Positions 9,113 to 17,412 of a stretch of DNA of 64,000 nt are shown piece after piece. Position 1 is the stretch's first letter; the number at the start of each line of letters is the position of its first letter. Position numbers and translations under genes: made by a program. This stretch comes from Kineothrix sp. MB12-C1 (GTDB lineage: Bacteria; Bacillota; Clostridia; Lachnospirales; Lachnospiraceae): the NCBI RefSeq assembly GCF_030863805.1, contig NZ_CP132957.1, positions 744,001-808,000 on the forward strand, in the 5' to 3' direction. The notes beneath the pieces are model-generated. The model saw only the letters and a program-made list of their open reading frames with translations. It searched no databases and was not told the origin of the DNA.

Positions 9113-10284
9113 TAAAATCTCTGGCAAACCCATGCCGGATTGCCTTCCGCACCGGTCAACTTTTCTTTACCGCGAATCCATTCCTCTGTAACTGCCGCAT
9201 ACTTCACACATCTTCTCGTTCCCCAGCTATATGCCACATGAATGGTTCCGTCTTTTCCCTGCATCATTACCGGATACTCATAACGCCTATTGTTAATATC
9301 ATTCCATGTACCGGTAAATCCTTCTCCATGCTCTATAATTCTTTGGTAAGGCCATGTCACGCCGCCGTCTTCCGATATAGCAAGAGTAACCGGGCATCTT
9401 TGAAAAGGCCACACTGTCTTCCCTACTTCATCATTATATTTTACAGGATTATATACGAGCGCGATCGCTCCACTTTCCAGTTTGATCGCGGAAATACTGG
9501 AATTGTTATTCGGAAGTTCCGTACGTACAGGGCTTGTCCAGCTATCACCGTAATCTTCCGACATTGCGATATAAATATGATCCGCGAACCGACTGCGGAA
9601 AATAGCCACCAGCTTTCCTGCTTCTTTTTCTATGATATTGGCATGTACGCGTCCTGCGCTGTCCGGTATTTCTACCTCTCTCCAAGTTTTTCCCTTATCA
9701 TCGGATATTTGAACTACCGTAATATCGCTGCCGTTACGTGTCTCATCGGAAAAACATATCCAATTGCCGAAGATCCATCTTCCGTTGGATAATATTTGAA
9801 TCTTCTGCCTGCAGAAGGAGCCTTCCCTGGAAAACATAGTTTCTGTCGGCCTCCATGTATATCCGTTATCGTCGGATTTCTTACAACGAATCTCCGCCGT
9901 GTATTGTAAGTTGAAATTAGGATTCATATCTGCCGTACGTGCTGTCTGCGCCGTATACATCACCCATATTTCCCCTTCCGGTGTCAGAAATAAAGATGGA
10001 TTCTGCTCCGAACGGCTGGAATCATCCGATATTTTAACCGGTACTGTCCACTTGCTTTCCCCATGATTCAACCGGGATAACACAATACTGATATCCGCAT
10101 TACCTTCGTCCGATCCTGCAAACCAACAGCAAAGAAGATCCCCGTTCTCAAGCTCCAGAAGGTCGGCCGCATGACAGCTCACATATGGATTGGGAATTAA
10201 GGCTTCCACTGTATCTAGTAAATTATTATGATATAAAGCTCCATTTTCCTCTAATATATTTAATTCTATATATTCTCTGCTCAT
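9112..10284 (-). CDS. BNR-repeat / sialidase-fold protein (COG4692 type)
   Basis: The 390-residue protein has four Asp-box turns (SDDNGYTW, SDDKGKTW, SEDYGDSW, SEDGGVTW), which mark a six-bladed beta-propeller of the sialidase superfamily (BNR_2). No signal peptide is visible, so it may act in the cytoplasm on imported oligosaccharides. The start at 10284 has GGAGGAAAAG upstream; the frame is open further, into the upstream permease gene, but without a ribosome site there. It is the last gene of the acid-sugar transport cluster. Members of this fold cleave sialic acid or other acidic sugars, and some are lyases. With no nanE or nanK nearby, I do not call it a true sialidase. Confidence 0.8.
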   Translation of the reverse strand: MSREYIELNILEENGALYHNNLLDTVEALIPNPYVSCHAADLLELENGDLLCCWFAGSDEGNADISIVLSRLNHGESKWTVPVKISDDSSRSEQNPSLFLTPEGEIWVMYTAQTARTADMNPNFNLQYTAEIRCKKSDDNGYTWRPTETMFSREGSFCRQKIQILSNGRWIFGNWICFSDETRNGSDITVVQISDDKGKTWREVEIPDSAGRVHANIIEKEAGKLVAIFRSRFADHIYIAMSEDYGDSWTSPVRTELPNNNSSISAIKLESGAIALVYNPVKYNDEVGKTVWPFQRCPVTLAISEDGGVTWPYQRIIEHGEGFTGTWNDINNRRYEYPVMMQGKDGTIHVAYSWGTRRCVKYAAVTEEWIRGKEKLTGAEGNPAWVCQRF

Positions 10285-10358
10285 CTTTTCCTCCGTTTTG
10301 AATCGATATATTTTAATCCTACGATACCTACGTATTGCTACGCATTTTGTGGTATTAC

Positions 10359-11252
10359 TTATCCTTTTACTGCGCCTATCAAAATACCCTTTTTGAAATA
10401 CTTTTGTACAAATGGATATACGCATACAATCGGTACTAACGCTACAAATACAGCCGCAGCTTTTAAGTTCTGCTGATTTAAAGTGACACCGTTTTGCAAT
10501 GTATTTTTAAAGGTAGTACCGGCTGTTCCTTCCGTAATAACCACCTGCTTAAGCACCTGTTGAATCGTTTTTAAACTCTCTGATTTTAAATAAATCTGCG
10601 GATTCAAATACTGATTCCATATGGATACCGCATAGAACATTGCGATAGTCGCTACAATCGGCTTAGACAAAGGAACAAATATTTGAGACAATATCTTAAA
10701 ATCATTCGCTCCATCCATAAAAGCCGCTTCCTCCAGTTCTCCGGGCAATCCCTCCAGAAAAGTCTTACATATAATTAGAAACTGAGTATTAATAGCACCG
10801 GGAATAATCATAACCAGAGGGTTATCCACAAGTCCTAAACCGCTGTAAATAATGTATTGAGGGATAATGCCGGCTTCAAATACCCATGTTATAACAAACA
10901 GGCTCATAATAAAGTTCCTTCCCTTCACCCTCGGTCTGGAAAGAGCGTATGCTGTAAAATAAGTAAACACAACGGAACAAAGTGTTCCCAAGAGCGTATA
11001 AACAAAAGAGTTTTTCAGCCCTGTAAAAACATTCAATTTTTTATTCGTAATAATATATTTAAAAGCTTCCAGATTAAATCCCTTAGGTAAGAAGGTAACC
11101 TGTCCTCTGGCCAAAAAGGTACCGTCGCTGCAGGCCACAAAGAAAATGTATAAAAATGGATATACGCACATGGCTGCCACTAATAGTAATATCGTATTAT
11201 TTATAATATCAAAGGATTTTATTTGCTTTTTATTCCTATTCATTCTTTGCAC
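10359..11252 (-). CDS. Sugar ABC transporter permease, YtcP/LplC type
   Basis: An inner-membrane permease of about 297 residues with six predicted helices and the EAA loop near the middle (EEAAFMDGANDFKILSQIFV), which docks the shared ATPase. The C-terminus ends in YFKKGILIGAVKG, typical of LplC/YtcP permeases that carry oligosaccharides or acidic sugars. The start is GTG at 11252 with GGAAAGG about 11 nt upstream. It is followed by the sialidase-fold gene and preceded by the LplB-type permease with a 17-bp gap. No ATPase gene is in the cluster, as is usual for this family, which uses a shared MsmX-like ATPase. Confidence 0.9.
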   Translation of the reverse strand: MQRMNRNKKQIKSFDIINNTILLLVAAMCVYPFLYIFFVACSDGTFLARGQVTFLPKGFNLEAFKYIITNKKLNVFTGLKNSFVYTLLGTLCSVVFTYFTAYALSRPRVKGRNFIMSLFVITWVFEAGIIPQYIIYSGLGLVDNPLVMIIPGAINTQFLIICKTFLEGLPGELEEAAFMDGANDFKILSQIFVPLSKPIVATIAMFYAVSIWNQYLNPQIYLKSESLKTIQQVLKQVVITEGTAGTTFKNTLQNGVTLNQQNLKAAAVFVALVPIVCVYPFVQKYFKKGILIGAVKG

Positions 11253-11269
11253 TTATGCCACATCCTTTC

Positions 11270-12217
11270 CTAGAACAATCTGGTTTCGGAATATTTCTTT
11301 GCCAATTTGTTCGCAATGATAACTAGTGCAAAGGCAATTGCCGACTTCACAAGATTTACTGCAGTACCATAACTATAGTCCGGGAACCCCGTTGACTGAA
11401 ATGCAATTCTATATACATAAGTCTGTATAACATCCGCCGTCTCATAGACACTCTGGTTGTACATAAGCAGGATTCGGTCCAAATCGACAGTAAATACATT
11501 ACCGATACTAATAATCAGCATAGTTACTATCGAGGTGGAAATTGACGGCAAGGTAATATGGAACATCTTCTGCCAGCGGTTCGCTCCATCCGCTTCCGCT
11601 GCCTCATAAAGGGCAGGATCGATGGAAGTCATTGCCGCCAGATAAATAACGGCTGAATAACCAAATGTCTGCCAAATTTGAAGAAAAATATACAACGGCC
11701 TGAACCATTCAGGCTTTGACATAAAATAAATCGAGTCTCCCCCAAAGGCTTTTATCACAATATTTACTAAACCATAAGAAGGAGAAAGTAAGGTGTACAT
11801 AATACTCACCATAACAGCCGATGAAATAAAGTACGGAAGAAAACTCAAGGACTGTACCGAATTTCTCACAAATTTTACTCTCACTTCATTTAAAAACAGC
11901 GAAAAGATAATAGGAATGGGAAACACCACCACGATGGACAGCACAGCAAGAATCACTGTGTTCTTTATTAATTTCAGCATATAAGCATCCTGAAAAATCC
12001 GTGCAAAATTTTCAACCCCTACCCATTTGCTTCCCATTATGCCTTGAAATGCGCTAAAATTCTGAAACGCAATTACCATACCTCCTACGGGGCCTAATTT
12101 GAATAAAATCAAACTTAACACACCGGGCAGCAGCAATAGGTAAAGTACATAATTTTTCTTAATATCTTTTGCGAACCTCACAGGAAGGCTCTCCACATTT
12201 TTTCTTTTCGTCTTCAC
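11270..12217 (-). CDS. Sugar ABC transporter permease, LplB/YteP type
   Basis: This 315-residue permease has an N-terminal helix (NYVLYLLLLPGVLSLILF), five more helices and the EAA motif in AAEADGANRWQKMFHITLP. It is the first permease of the importer and pairs with the YtcP-type protein downstream. The start is GTG at 12217 with AAGGAG 7 nt upstream. A structured repeat and a hairpin separate it from the binding-protein gene upstream, which could lower its expression relative to the binding protein. Confidence 0.9.
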   Translation of the reverse strand: MKTKRKNVESLPVRFAKDIKKNYVLYLLLLPGVLSLILFKLGPVGGMVIAFQNFSAFQGIMGSKWVGVENFARIFQDAYMLKLIKNTVILAVLSIVVVFPIPIIFSLFLNEVRVKFVRNSVQSLSFLPYFISSAVMVSIMYTLLSPSYGLVNIVIKAFGGDSIYFMSKPEWFRPLYIFLQIWQTFGYSAVIYLAAMTSIDPALYEAAEADGANRWQKMFHITLPSISTSIVTMLIISIGNVFTVDLDRILLMYNQSVYETADVIQTYVYRIAFQSTGFPDYSYGTAVNLVKSAIAFALVIIANKLAKKYSETRLF

Positions 12218-12234
12218 AGGTATACTCCTTTATG

Positions 12235-12265
12235 CCGGAATATGCACTTCACGTGCATATTCCGG
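12235..12265 (-). terminator. Intra-operon hairpin
   Basis: The stem CCGGAATATGCAC pairs with GTGCATATTCCGG around a 5-nt loop. No T run follows. It lies between the binding-protein gene and the permease genes, so a partial terminator or a 3' stabilising structure is more likely than a full stop. Confidence 0.5.
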
Positions 12266-12277
12266 GCTTATAATGCT

Positions 12278-12418
12278 GTTACTATTCACAGCCACTATTC
12301 CGCGAAGTCAAAATCGCTTTCTATGTGATTTTGCGAGTGCTTCGGGCGCCAAATTGCATGTTCTTTATGCAATTTGTGTGATATTGTTGCTGTGAACACC
12401 ATAGGTGTGAACAGTAAC
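12278..12418 (-). repeat. Covarying-hairpin repeat, copy in the ABC operon
   Basis: The element runs from GTTACTATTCAC to GAACAGTAAC. It contains two inner hairpins: CAAAATCGC/GTGATTTTG and CAAATTGCAT/ATGCAATTTG. The copy at 27767-27916 has the same plan with different stem bases that still pair. It sits directly after the stop of the binding-protein gene (12420), where transporter operons often carry RNA-stabilising structures. Confidence 0.75.
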
Positions 12419-12419
12419 T

Positions 12420-14051
12420 CTATTCTCCGTAAGTGCTACGGAATGCTTCTAACTGAATTTCTTCTATTCTGGATAATCCTAAGTCATTCATTTCCTGCTG
12501 GAAATCAGACCACTGATCCAAAGGTCTCGTTCCGTTGATGAACTGTGTAATACCTGCAATTTCCGCATCATATACGGAAGACACAAGGTTCGTTATCTCC
12601 GCCATTTGATCATCTGTGTAAATGATGTTATATGCAGGATGCAGATTATCATCCGTAAGCAGGCGGTTTGCAGCTTCCACTACCAGCGGACCATTCCATG
12701 AATAGAATGCTGTACTGTCAATCGGTTTTACTACTGTCATTCGATCGCTTAAGAATGACCATCTGGGTTCCCCTTCCGGAGTCGCTTCTTCTGCAGAATA
12801 GTCAACAATAAACTGTTTCTTTCCATCTACTGTCTCGAAGCTCTCGCCTTCTATTCCCCAGTTCGATAGAACTTGTCCTTCTTCACTGTAGAAATAATCG
12901 ATGAACTGTAAAATAGTAATTGCTGTTTCTTCACTTACATTCGCATTAATCGATGTTGCAAGCTTCTCATTGTACGGAAGGTCTGTCTGTATCTTCATCG
13001 TATTTCCGTCTTTATCCTTCAGATAATCGAGAACAACGATGGAATAATTCGGATCAGCCTCCGGTCCTCCGTTATCCATAAACCATTGAGGACGTGTATA
13101 ATAATCGAAAGAAAATGTTGCATCTCCGTTTATCATAGCCGCTTCCCAATCTCCCTCACCGAACGCTCCGGCAATCCATTCCGGATTGATCAGGCCTTCA
13201 TCATACCAGGTTTTCATCGTTTCAATCATCGTATACGCTTCGTCCGCCATAATATCGAAGCCCTGGTCTTTCGCATGATTTAAATAAATACCGTTGGATT
13301 CTTCTGCCGAGATATTATTTTCACAACCGAACCATGCCTGAAAACGTACATAAGAGTCACGGCCTGACAGCGGATAGTAATTCGGATTGTCTTTACCATA
13401 ATGATCTTTTAAGGCGCGTAAGGTTTCTGTAAAGTCATCTACTGTTACAATATCTGCAGGTGCAATTCCTACTTCTGCCAAATGATCCTCTCTTCCGAAA
13501 AGGAAGTCTGCTAAAACAGGAGTCTCCTTAGGCAATCCATAAATACTGCCATCTTCCGTCGTTACCAGATTAGTATAATCCGGGTTCGCTTCCAGATAAG
13601 CCTGTAAGTTAGGCGCATGTTCTTTAATTAACGGAGCCATATTTAAGAATGCTCCCTGCGCACCATACACGTTAGACTGTGCTAATTTACACATTGTTGC
13701 ATCAGGTAATGTCTTGCTGATCAATCTCTGATCCACTTCAGCATAAACATCATCGAACTCTTCGGGACCTACTACGTATTCCACGCTTATCCCGGTTCTT
13801 TTTTCCGCTTCTGCATACCACTTCAATTCTTCGATCCAGCCGATATAAGTGGAGCGCATAAACATTGTATAACTTCTTGTTCCTTCCGCACCTGTGTTTT
13901 CTGTATCCGCTTGTGCGGTATTTTGCGCATTCTTCACAGGTTCCTGTCCGGCTCCTTCGTTCGTATTCGCCGAACTTCCACAGCCCGCTAAAGCTGTGCC
14001 CAGCATTGTGATTCCCAACAATACAGCCGTTGCTTTTTTAATACCTTTCAT
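12420..14051 (-). CDS. Extracellular sugar-binding lipoprotein of an ABC importer
   Basis: A 543-residue family 1 solute-binding protein. The signal peptide MKGIKKATAVLLGITMLG ends in the lipobox ALAGC, so the mature cysteine is lipid-anchored on the cell surface. A Ser/Asn/Glu-rich spacer follows, then a two-lobed binding domain. The size and the LplB/YtcP-type permeases downstream place it with LplA/YtcQ-type binders of oligosaccharides, often uronate-containing. The ligand is unknown. It belongs to the acid-sugar operon: the PdxA-like gene ends 23 bp upstream. Confidence 0.9.
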   Translation of the reverse strand: MKGIKKATAVLLGITMLGTALAGCGSSANTNEGAGQEPVKNAQNTAQADTENTGAEGTRSYTMFMRSTYIGWIEELKWYAEAEKRTGISVEYVVGPEEFDDVYAEVDQRLISKTLPDATMCKLAQSNVYGAQGAFLNMAPLIKEHAPNLQAYLEANPDYTNLVTTEDGSIYGLPKETPVLADFLFGREDHLAEVGIAPADIVTVDDFTETLRALKDHYGKDNPNYYPLSGRDSYVRFQAWFGCENNISAEESNGIYLNHAKDQGFDIMADEAYTMIETMKTWYDEGLINPEWIAGAFGEGDWEAAMINGDATFSFDYYTRPQWFMDNGGPEADPNYSIVVLDYLKDKDGNTMKIQTDLPYNEKLATSINANVSEETAITILQFIDYFYSEEGQVLSNWGIEGESFETVDGKKQFIVDYSAEEATPEGEPRWSFLSDRMTVVKPIDSTAFYSWNGPLVVEAANRLLTDDNLHPAYNIIYTDDQMAEITNLVSSVYDAEIAGITQFINGTRPLDQWSDFQQEMNDLGLSRIEEIQLEAFRSTYGE

Positions 14052-14074
14052 AACTTTACCTCCGTTTTTTTAAT

Positions 14075-15121
14075 TTATACTATTCGGTTCTGCTCATTGG
14101 AATTTAGCGCAAAACCGATTGCATACTCTATCGCATTTATAAGACTTAGTTCATTCGCACTTCCTTTGCCCGCTTGGTCGAATGCCGTACCGTGGTCTAC
14201 GGATGTTCGTATAATAGGAAGTCCAAGGGTAATATTAACCCCTTCTACCGCATCCCATTTCTGTGCTTCTTCGTTATAAACGAAGCCTGCCATTTTTAAT
14301 GGAATGTGTCCCTGATCATGATACATGGCAACTACTATGTCATACCATCCGCCTTTTGCCTTGGAGAACACAGTATCAGGGGGAACCGGCCCATCCACAC
14401 AGATTCCTTCCGCCTTAGCTATCTCTATAGCAGGTGTAATTTCTTCTATCTCTTCCCTTCCGAAAAGACCACCCTCTCCACAATGGGGATTCAGTCCGGC
14501 CACCGCTATTTTGGGCTTATTTATTCCCATGCTCCTACAGGCTTCATCCGCAATGCGAATCACCTCCAGTACACGTTCTTTCTTCACCCGGTCACAAGCC
14601 TCTCTAAGAGATACGTGGGTTGACACATGTACTACTCTTAGATTGTGATGGGCGAGCATCATCGTATACTTCTTCGTTCCTGTATATTCCGCATAAATCT
14701 CTGTATGCCCCGAAAAGTGATAACCTGCCAGATTGATCGACTCCTTGTTCAGAGCATTGGTAACCGTGGCATCTACTTCCCCCTCCATTGCCAGCTCAAT
14801 TACCTTTTTCACATATCCGAACGCCGCGGCTCCAGCCATTTCTGATACTTTCCCAACCTCTAACCAGTCGATATCCACCAACCCCATATCCAATACATCG
14901 ATTATTCCATGTCGGTATAGCCCTTCCTGAGGATTCGTTACTTGATGCACTGTTATATCCTTATAATTCAGCTTATGCAGCGCCCTTTCCATTACCAGAG
15001 CGTCTCCAATAATAAGGGGGCGGCACTTCTCGTATATCTCCGGTCTGCATAACGCCTTCACCGTTATCTCCGGTCCGATACTCGCCGGATCTCCCATTGT
15101 TATACCAATGATAGGTTTCAT
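14075..15121 (-). CDS. PdxA-like 4-phospho-acid dehydrogenase (PdxA2 type)
   Basis: The 348-residue protein belongs to the PdxA family (KPIIGITMGDPASIGPEI at the start, NPHCGEGGLFGREE, AMYHDQGHIPLK). Metal-site histidines are visible in SGHTEIYAE, NPHCGE and YHDQGH. In PdxA proper the substrate is 4-phosphohydroxythreonine. PdxA2 proteins beside DUF1537 kinases instead oxidise and decarboxylate 4-phospho-threonate or -erythronate to dihydroxyacetone phosphate. The neighbours here (kinase, lyase, alcohol dehydrogenase, sugar importer) favour the catabolic role over vitamin B6 synthesis. The start at 15121 has GGGAG upstream; the longer frame runs into the previous gene. Confidence 0.88.
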   Translation of the reverse strand: MKPIIGITMGDPASIGPEITVKALCRPEIYEKCRPLIIGDALVMERALHKLNYKDITVHQVTNPQEGLYRHGIIDVLDMGLVDIDWLEVGKVSEMAGAAAFGYVKKVIELAMEGEVDATVTNALNKESINLAGYHFSGHTEIYAEYTGTKKYTMMLAHHNLRVVHVSTHVSLREACDRVKKERVLEVIRIADEACRSMGINKPKIAVAGLNPHCGEGGLFGREEIEEITPAIEIAKAEGICVDGPVPPDTVFSKAKGGWYDIVVAMYHDQGHIPLKMAGFVYNEEAQKWDAVEGVNITLGLPIIRTSVDHGTAFDQAGKGSANELSLINAIEYAIGFALNSNEQNRIV

Positions 15122-15143
15122 ATTTGGCTCCCATCTGTGTGCT

Positions 15144-16049
15144 TTAGCAAATGTTTTTTGCCGTGTTTTCCTCGAGTACCTTGCGAATGGCATGAACGCC
15201 TTCCTCCGATATACGGTAAAATGGCTTTCTGCATTTTCCTACCGGATATCCAAGCATTTCTACCGCCATCTTAACGATAGTATTAGGATTGCCATATCGG
15301 AAACAATTTCTGAATGAACGGATATTATCCTGATATTCTTTTGCCTTTTCCAAGTCTCCTTTGATGAAGCACTCATATACATTCACCATATTCTCAGGAA
15401 ACACGTTGGCACATCCTGCAATTCCTCCGGTCCCTCCTGCCAGAAGGTTCCATAAAATCAAAGAATCATTTCCCGAAAGCACTGCAAAATCCCTATCCTT
15501 CGTTCGTTCTATATATTGAAGCATGTTGTCAAAATTACCGCTGCTATCCTTTGCTCCCGCAATGTTATCAATATGCGATAACGCCTCTACCGTCGCCGGC
15601 GCAATCACATTCCCGGTTCTTGCCGGAATGTTATATAGCACAATCGGTATTTTCACCGCTTTGGCAATCGTTTCATAATGTTCTGCCAACTCTTCCTGTG
15701 AAGCTTGTGCGAAGGATGGCGCTACTATGGAAAGTATATCCACACCAATTGCCTGCGCAGTTTGTGACAGCCTTATTGTTTCCTTCGTACTGATACATCC
15801 CGTCCCTGCATAGATGGGAACTTGTCCTTTCACTTCATCCATTACCACCGATAATACGAGTTCTTTTTCGCTTTCGGTTAAGATATACCCTTCTCCATTG
15901 GTTCCCAGCGGAAATATTCCATGCACTCCGGCCTTTAAAAGTCTTTTTACCTGATTACGAAGTTCTGTTTCATTTATACTTTCATCTTCGTTCATCGGCG
16001 TGATAAGCGGAGGAACAATTCCCTTTATCAATGTTTTCCATTCAGACAT
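15144..16049 (-). CDS. DapA/NanA-family lyase (aldolase or dehydratase)
   Basis: A 301-residue class I aldolase of the dihydrodipicolinate synthase family. It shows the GTNGEG loop, the tyrosine of VLYNIPARTG and the Schiff-base lysine of GAKDSSGN. Such proteins act on pyruvate-derived or 2-keto-3-deoxy acids. Its place between a PdxA-like dehydrogenase and an iron alcohol dehydrogenase points to sugar-acid catabolism, not lysine synthesis. The start is followed upstream by a 27-bp palindrome (16067-16092) and the 102-bp repeat. The substrate is unknown. Confidence 0.88.
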   Translation of the reverse strand: MSEWKTLIKGIVPPLITPMNEDESINETELRNQVKRLLKAGVHGIFPLGTNGEGYILTESEKELVLSVVMDEVKGQVPIYAGTGCISTKETIRLSQTAQAIGVDILSIVAPSFAQASQEELAEHYETIAKAVKIPIVLYNIPARTGNVIAPATVEALSHIDNIAGAKDSSGNFDNMLQYIERTKDRDFAVLSGNDSLILWNLLAGGTGGIAGCANVFPENMVNVYECFIKGDLEKAKEYQDNIRSFRNCFRYGNPNTIVKMAVEMLGYPVGKCRKPFYRISEEGVHAIRKVLEENTAKNIC

Positions 16050-16066
16050 TTCATAACTCCTTTACA

Positions 16067-16092
16067 TAACAGTTCAGTACCTTCACAGTTAC
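16067..16092. repeat. Short TAAC...GTTAC palindromic motif
   Basis: TAACAGTTCAG, then TACCTTCACA and GTTAC. Close relatives are at 17385-17411, 21875-21901 and 39651-39671, each within about 60 bp upstream of a start codon. It lies 18 bp upstream of the DapA-family gene. Confidence 0.5.
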
Positions 16093-16095
16093 ATG

Positions 16096-16197
16096 TGAAA
16101 ATCCATTAAAATCACCTTCGGTGATGGGATTTTCACTTATCTTTTAACGTATACTTACGGTCAGCGCAGCAAATGCGCAGACCTGTCAAATAATTAC
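16096..16197 (+). repeat. Two-hairpin 102-bp repeat, copy 2
   Basis: This copy has the same length and order as 698-799. Its first hairpin is fully paired (GAAAATCC with GGATTTTC, inner ATCACC with GGTGAT), and the second pairs GGTCAGCGC with GCGCAGACC. It ends just after the stop of the iron alcohol dehydrogenase gene (16199), inside a minus-strand operon, so it will be transcribed. Confidence 0.8.
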
Positions 16198-16198
16198 T

Positions 16199-17350
16199 TC
16201 ACATAATTTTCAGATATAGCTCTCTGGCATCCTGTGCTGTTACAGCTCTCTTATTATTTACAAGAAGGCGCTGTACCTCCATACCGGCTTTCGTAAGTTC
16301 CTCCAGATCCTCATGACCTATGCCGTAGGCATTTAAGCTATCCGGTATTTCCAATCTCTTTATCATTTCACCTATTCGATCAATGACCCAAGCCGCTTTT
16401 TCTTCTTTACTCTCTTTTTCTTTCCCCTCTACCACATCGTATATTTCAACCAACTCGTCTATACACGCTTCTTTATTGAACTCCATGACCGGAAGAAGCA
16501 TCATCGCGTTAGAAACTCCGTGAGGAATATGGTATTTTCCTCCAAGAGGATACGAAAGCGCATGTACTGCCGTTGTCCCTGATGCGGTAATTGCTACTCC
16601 TGCATAAAAAGCTGCTAACAGCATATTGCTCTTTTCTTTGACAGCGCTGCTATCCTCACAAGCCTTTTCGATATTAGAGAAGATAAGCCGCAGTGCTTCC
16701 ATCGCAAATATATTACTGAAAGGATTCGCCTTATTAGAGGTATAACATTCAATCGCATGAGCCAGAGCGTCAATCCCTGTCGCTGCCGCAATCTTCTTCG
16801 GCAGCCTGGCCGTCATACGTCCATCCAAAATCACATAATCCGGTACCATTTCTTCATTTACAATTCCCACCTTCAATTCCTTCTCGGGAACGGCTACAAT
16901 CGCATTCGGGGTAGCCTCCGCTCCCGTCCCTGCCGTTGTTGGAATCATAAGTGTTTTTACTGTCTTTTTTCCTAACAGGGGATTATCCAGTAAATCCTTA
17001 ACCCTATAATCGTCAGTCGCTGCAATGGAGGATAATTTCCCGATATCCATAACGCTGCCTCCCCCAATCGCAATAATGAAATCAGCTCCGCTTTCCTTAA
17101 AGGAATCGACCACCTTCTGCGCCTGTTCATACGTAGGTTCCGGAGGAATCTCATCGATCAGATACATCTCCGCACCGCTTTCTTTTATTAAGCGAAAAGG
17201 CTCTTCCAATATACCCGCAGCCTCGATGCCCTTATCCGTAAACACCGCAGGCTTTTTGTATTTATCTGTTATTATTTCGATTATTTTCTCCAGAGCATGT
17301 TCCCCGCCATGTACCACTCCCGGCATCTTTAATTTATAATCCTCTAACAT
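16199..17350 (-). CDS. Iron-containing alcohol dehydrogenase
   Basis: A 383-residue group III dehydrogenase. The NAD-binding GGGSVMDIGK lies near residue 98, followed by TTAGTGAEATP and the metal-binding region with GIDALAHAIECYT, HALSYPLGG and HIPHGVSNAM. It reduces or oxidises an aldehyde/alcohol pair in the acid-sugar pathway. Several relatives in sugar-acid clusters act on hydroxy acids or semialdehydes. It lies between the DUF1537 kinase and the DapA-family gene, separated from the latter by two repeats. The exact substrate is unknown. Confidence 0.9.
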   Translation of the reverse strand: MLEDYKLKMPGVVHGGEHALEKIIEIITDKYKKPAVFTDKGIEAAGILEEPFRLIKESGAEMYLIDEIPPEPTYEQAQKVVDSFKESGADFIIAIGGGSVMDIGKLSSIAATDDYRVKDLLDNPLLGKKTVKTLMIPTTAGTGAEATPNAIVAVPEKELKVGIVNEEMVPDYVILDGRMTARLPKKIAAATGIDALAHAIECYTSNKANPFSNIFAMEALRLIFSNIEKACEDSSAVKEKSNMLLAAFYAGVAITASGTTAVHALSYPLGGKYHIPHGVSNAMMLLPVMEFNKEACIDELVEIYDVVEGKEKESKEEKAAWVIDRIGEMIKRLEIPDSLNAYGIGHEDLEELTKAGMEVQRLLVNNKRAVTAQDARELYLKIM

Positions 17351-17384
17351 ATTCTTTACTCCTCTCGTTTCCCTATGCCAAATC

Positions 17385-17411
17385 GTAACTGTTCAGCAAC
17401 TTCATAGTTAC
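17385..17411. repeat. Short GTAAC...GTTAC palindrome
   Basis: GTAACTGTTCAGCAAC then TTCATAGTTAC, the clearest example of the 27-bp motif, with GTAACT and AGTTAC as arms. It lies in the 62-bp spacer between the kinase and dehydrogenase genes. Confidence 0.55.
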
Positions 17412-17412
17412 G

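Noticed and set aside
9238-9792. 184-codon ORF on the plus strand
   Set aside because: Antisense to the sialidase-fold gene with its Asp boxes; composition looks like a shadow frame.
9112-10284. True sialidase with a sialic acid pathway
   Set aside because: The fold fits, but there is no nanE, nanK or signal peptide, and the neighbours are acid-sugar enzymes of another type. The DapA-family lyase alone is not enough to call NanA.
14075-15121. PdxA for vitamin B6 synthesis
   Set aside because: It sits beside a DUF1537 kinase and a sugar importer, with no other B6 genes, so the PdxA2-type catabolic role fits better.
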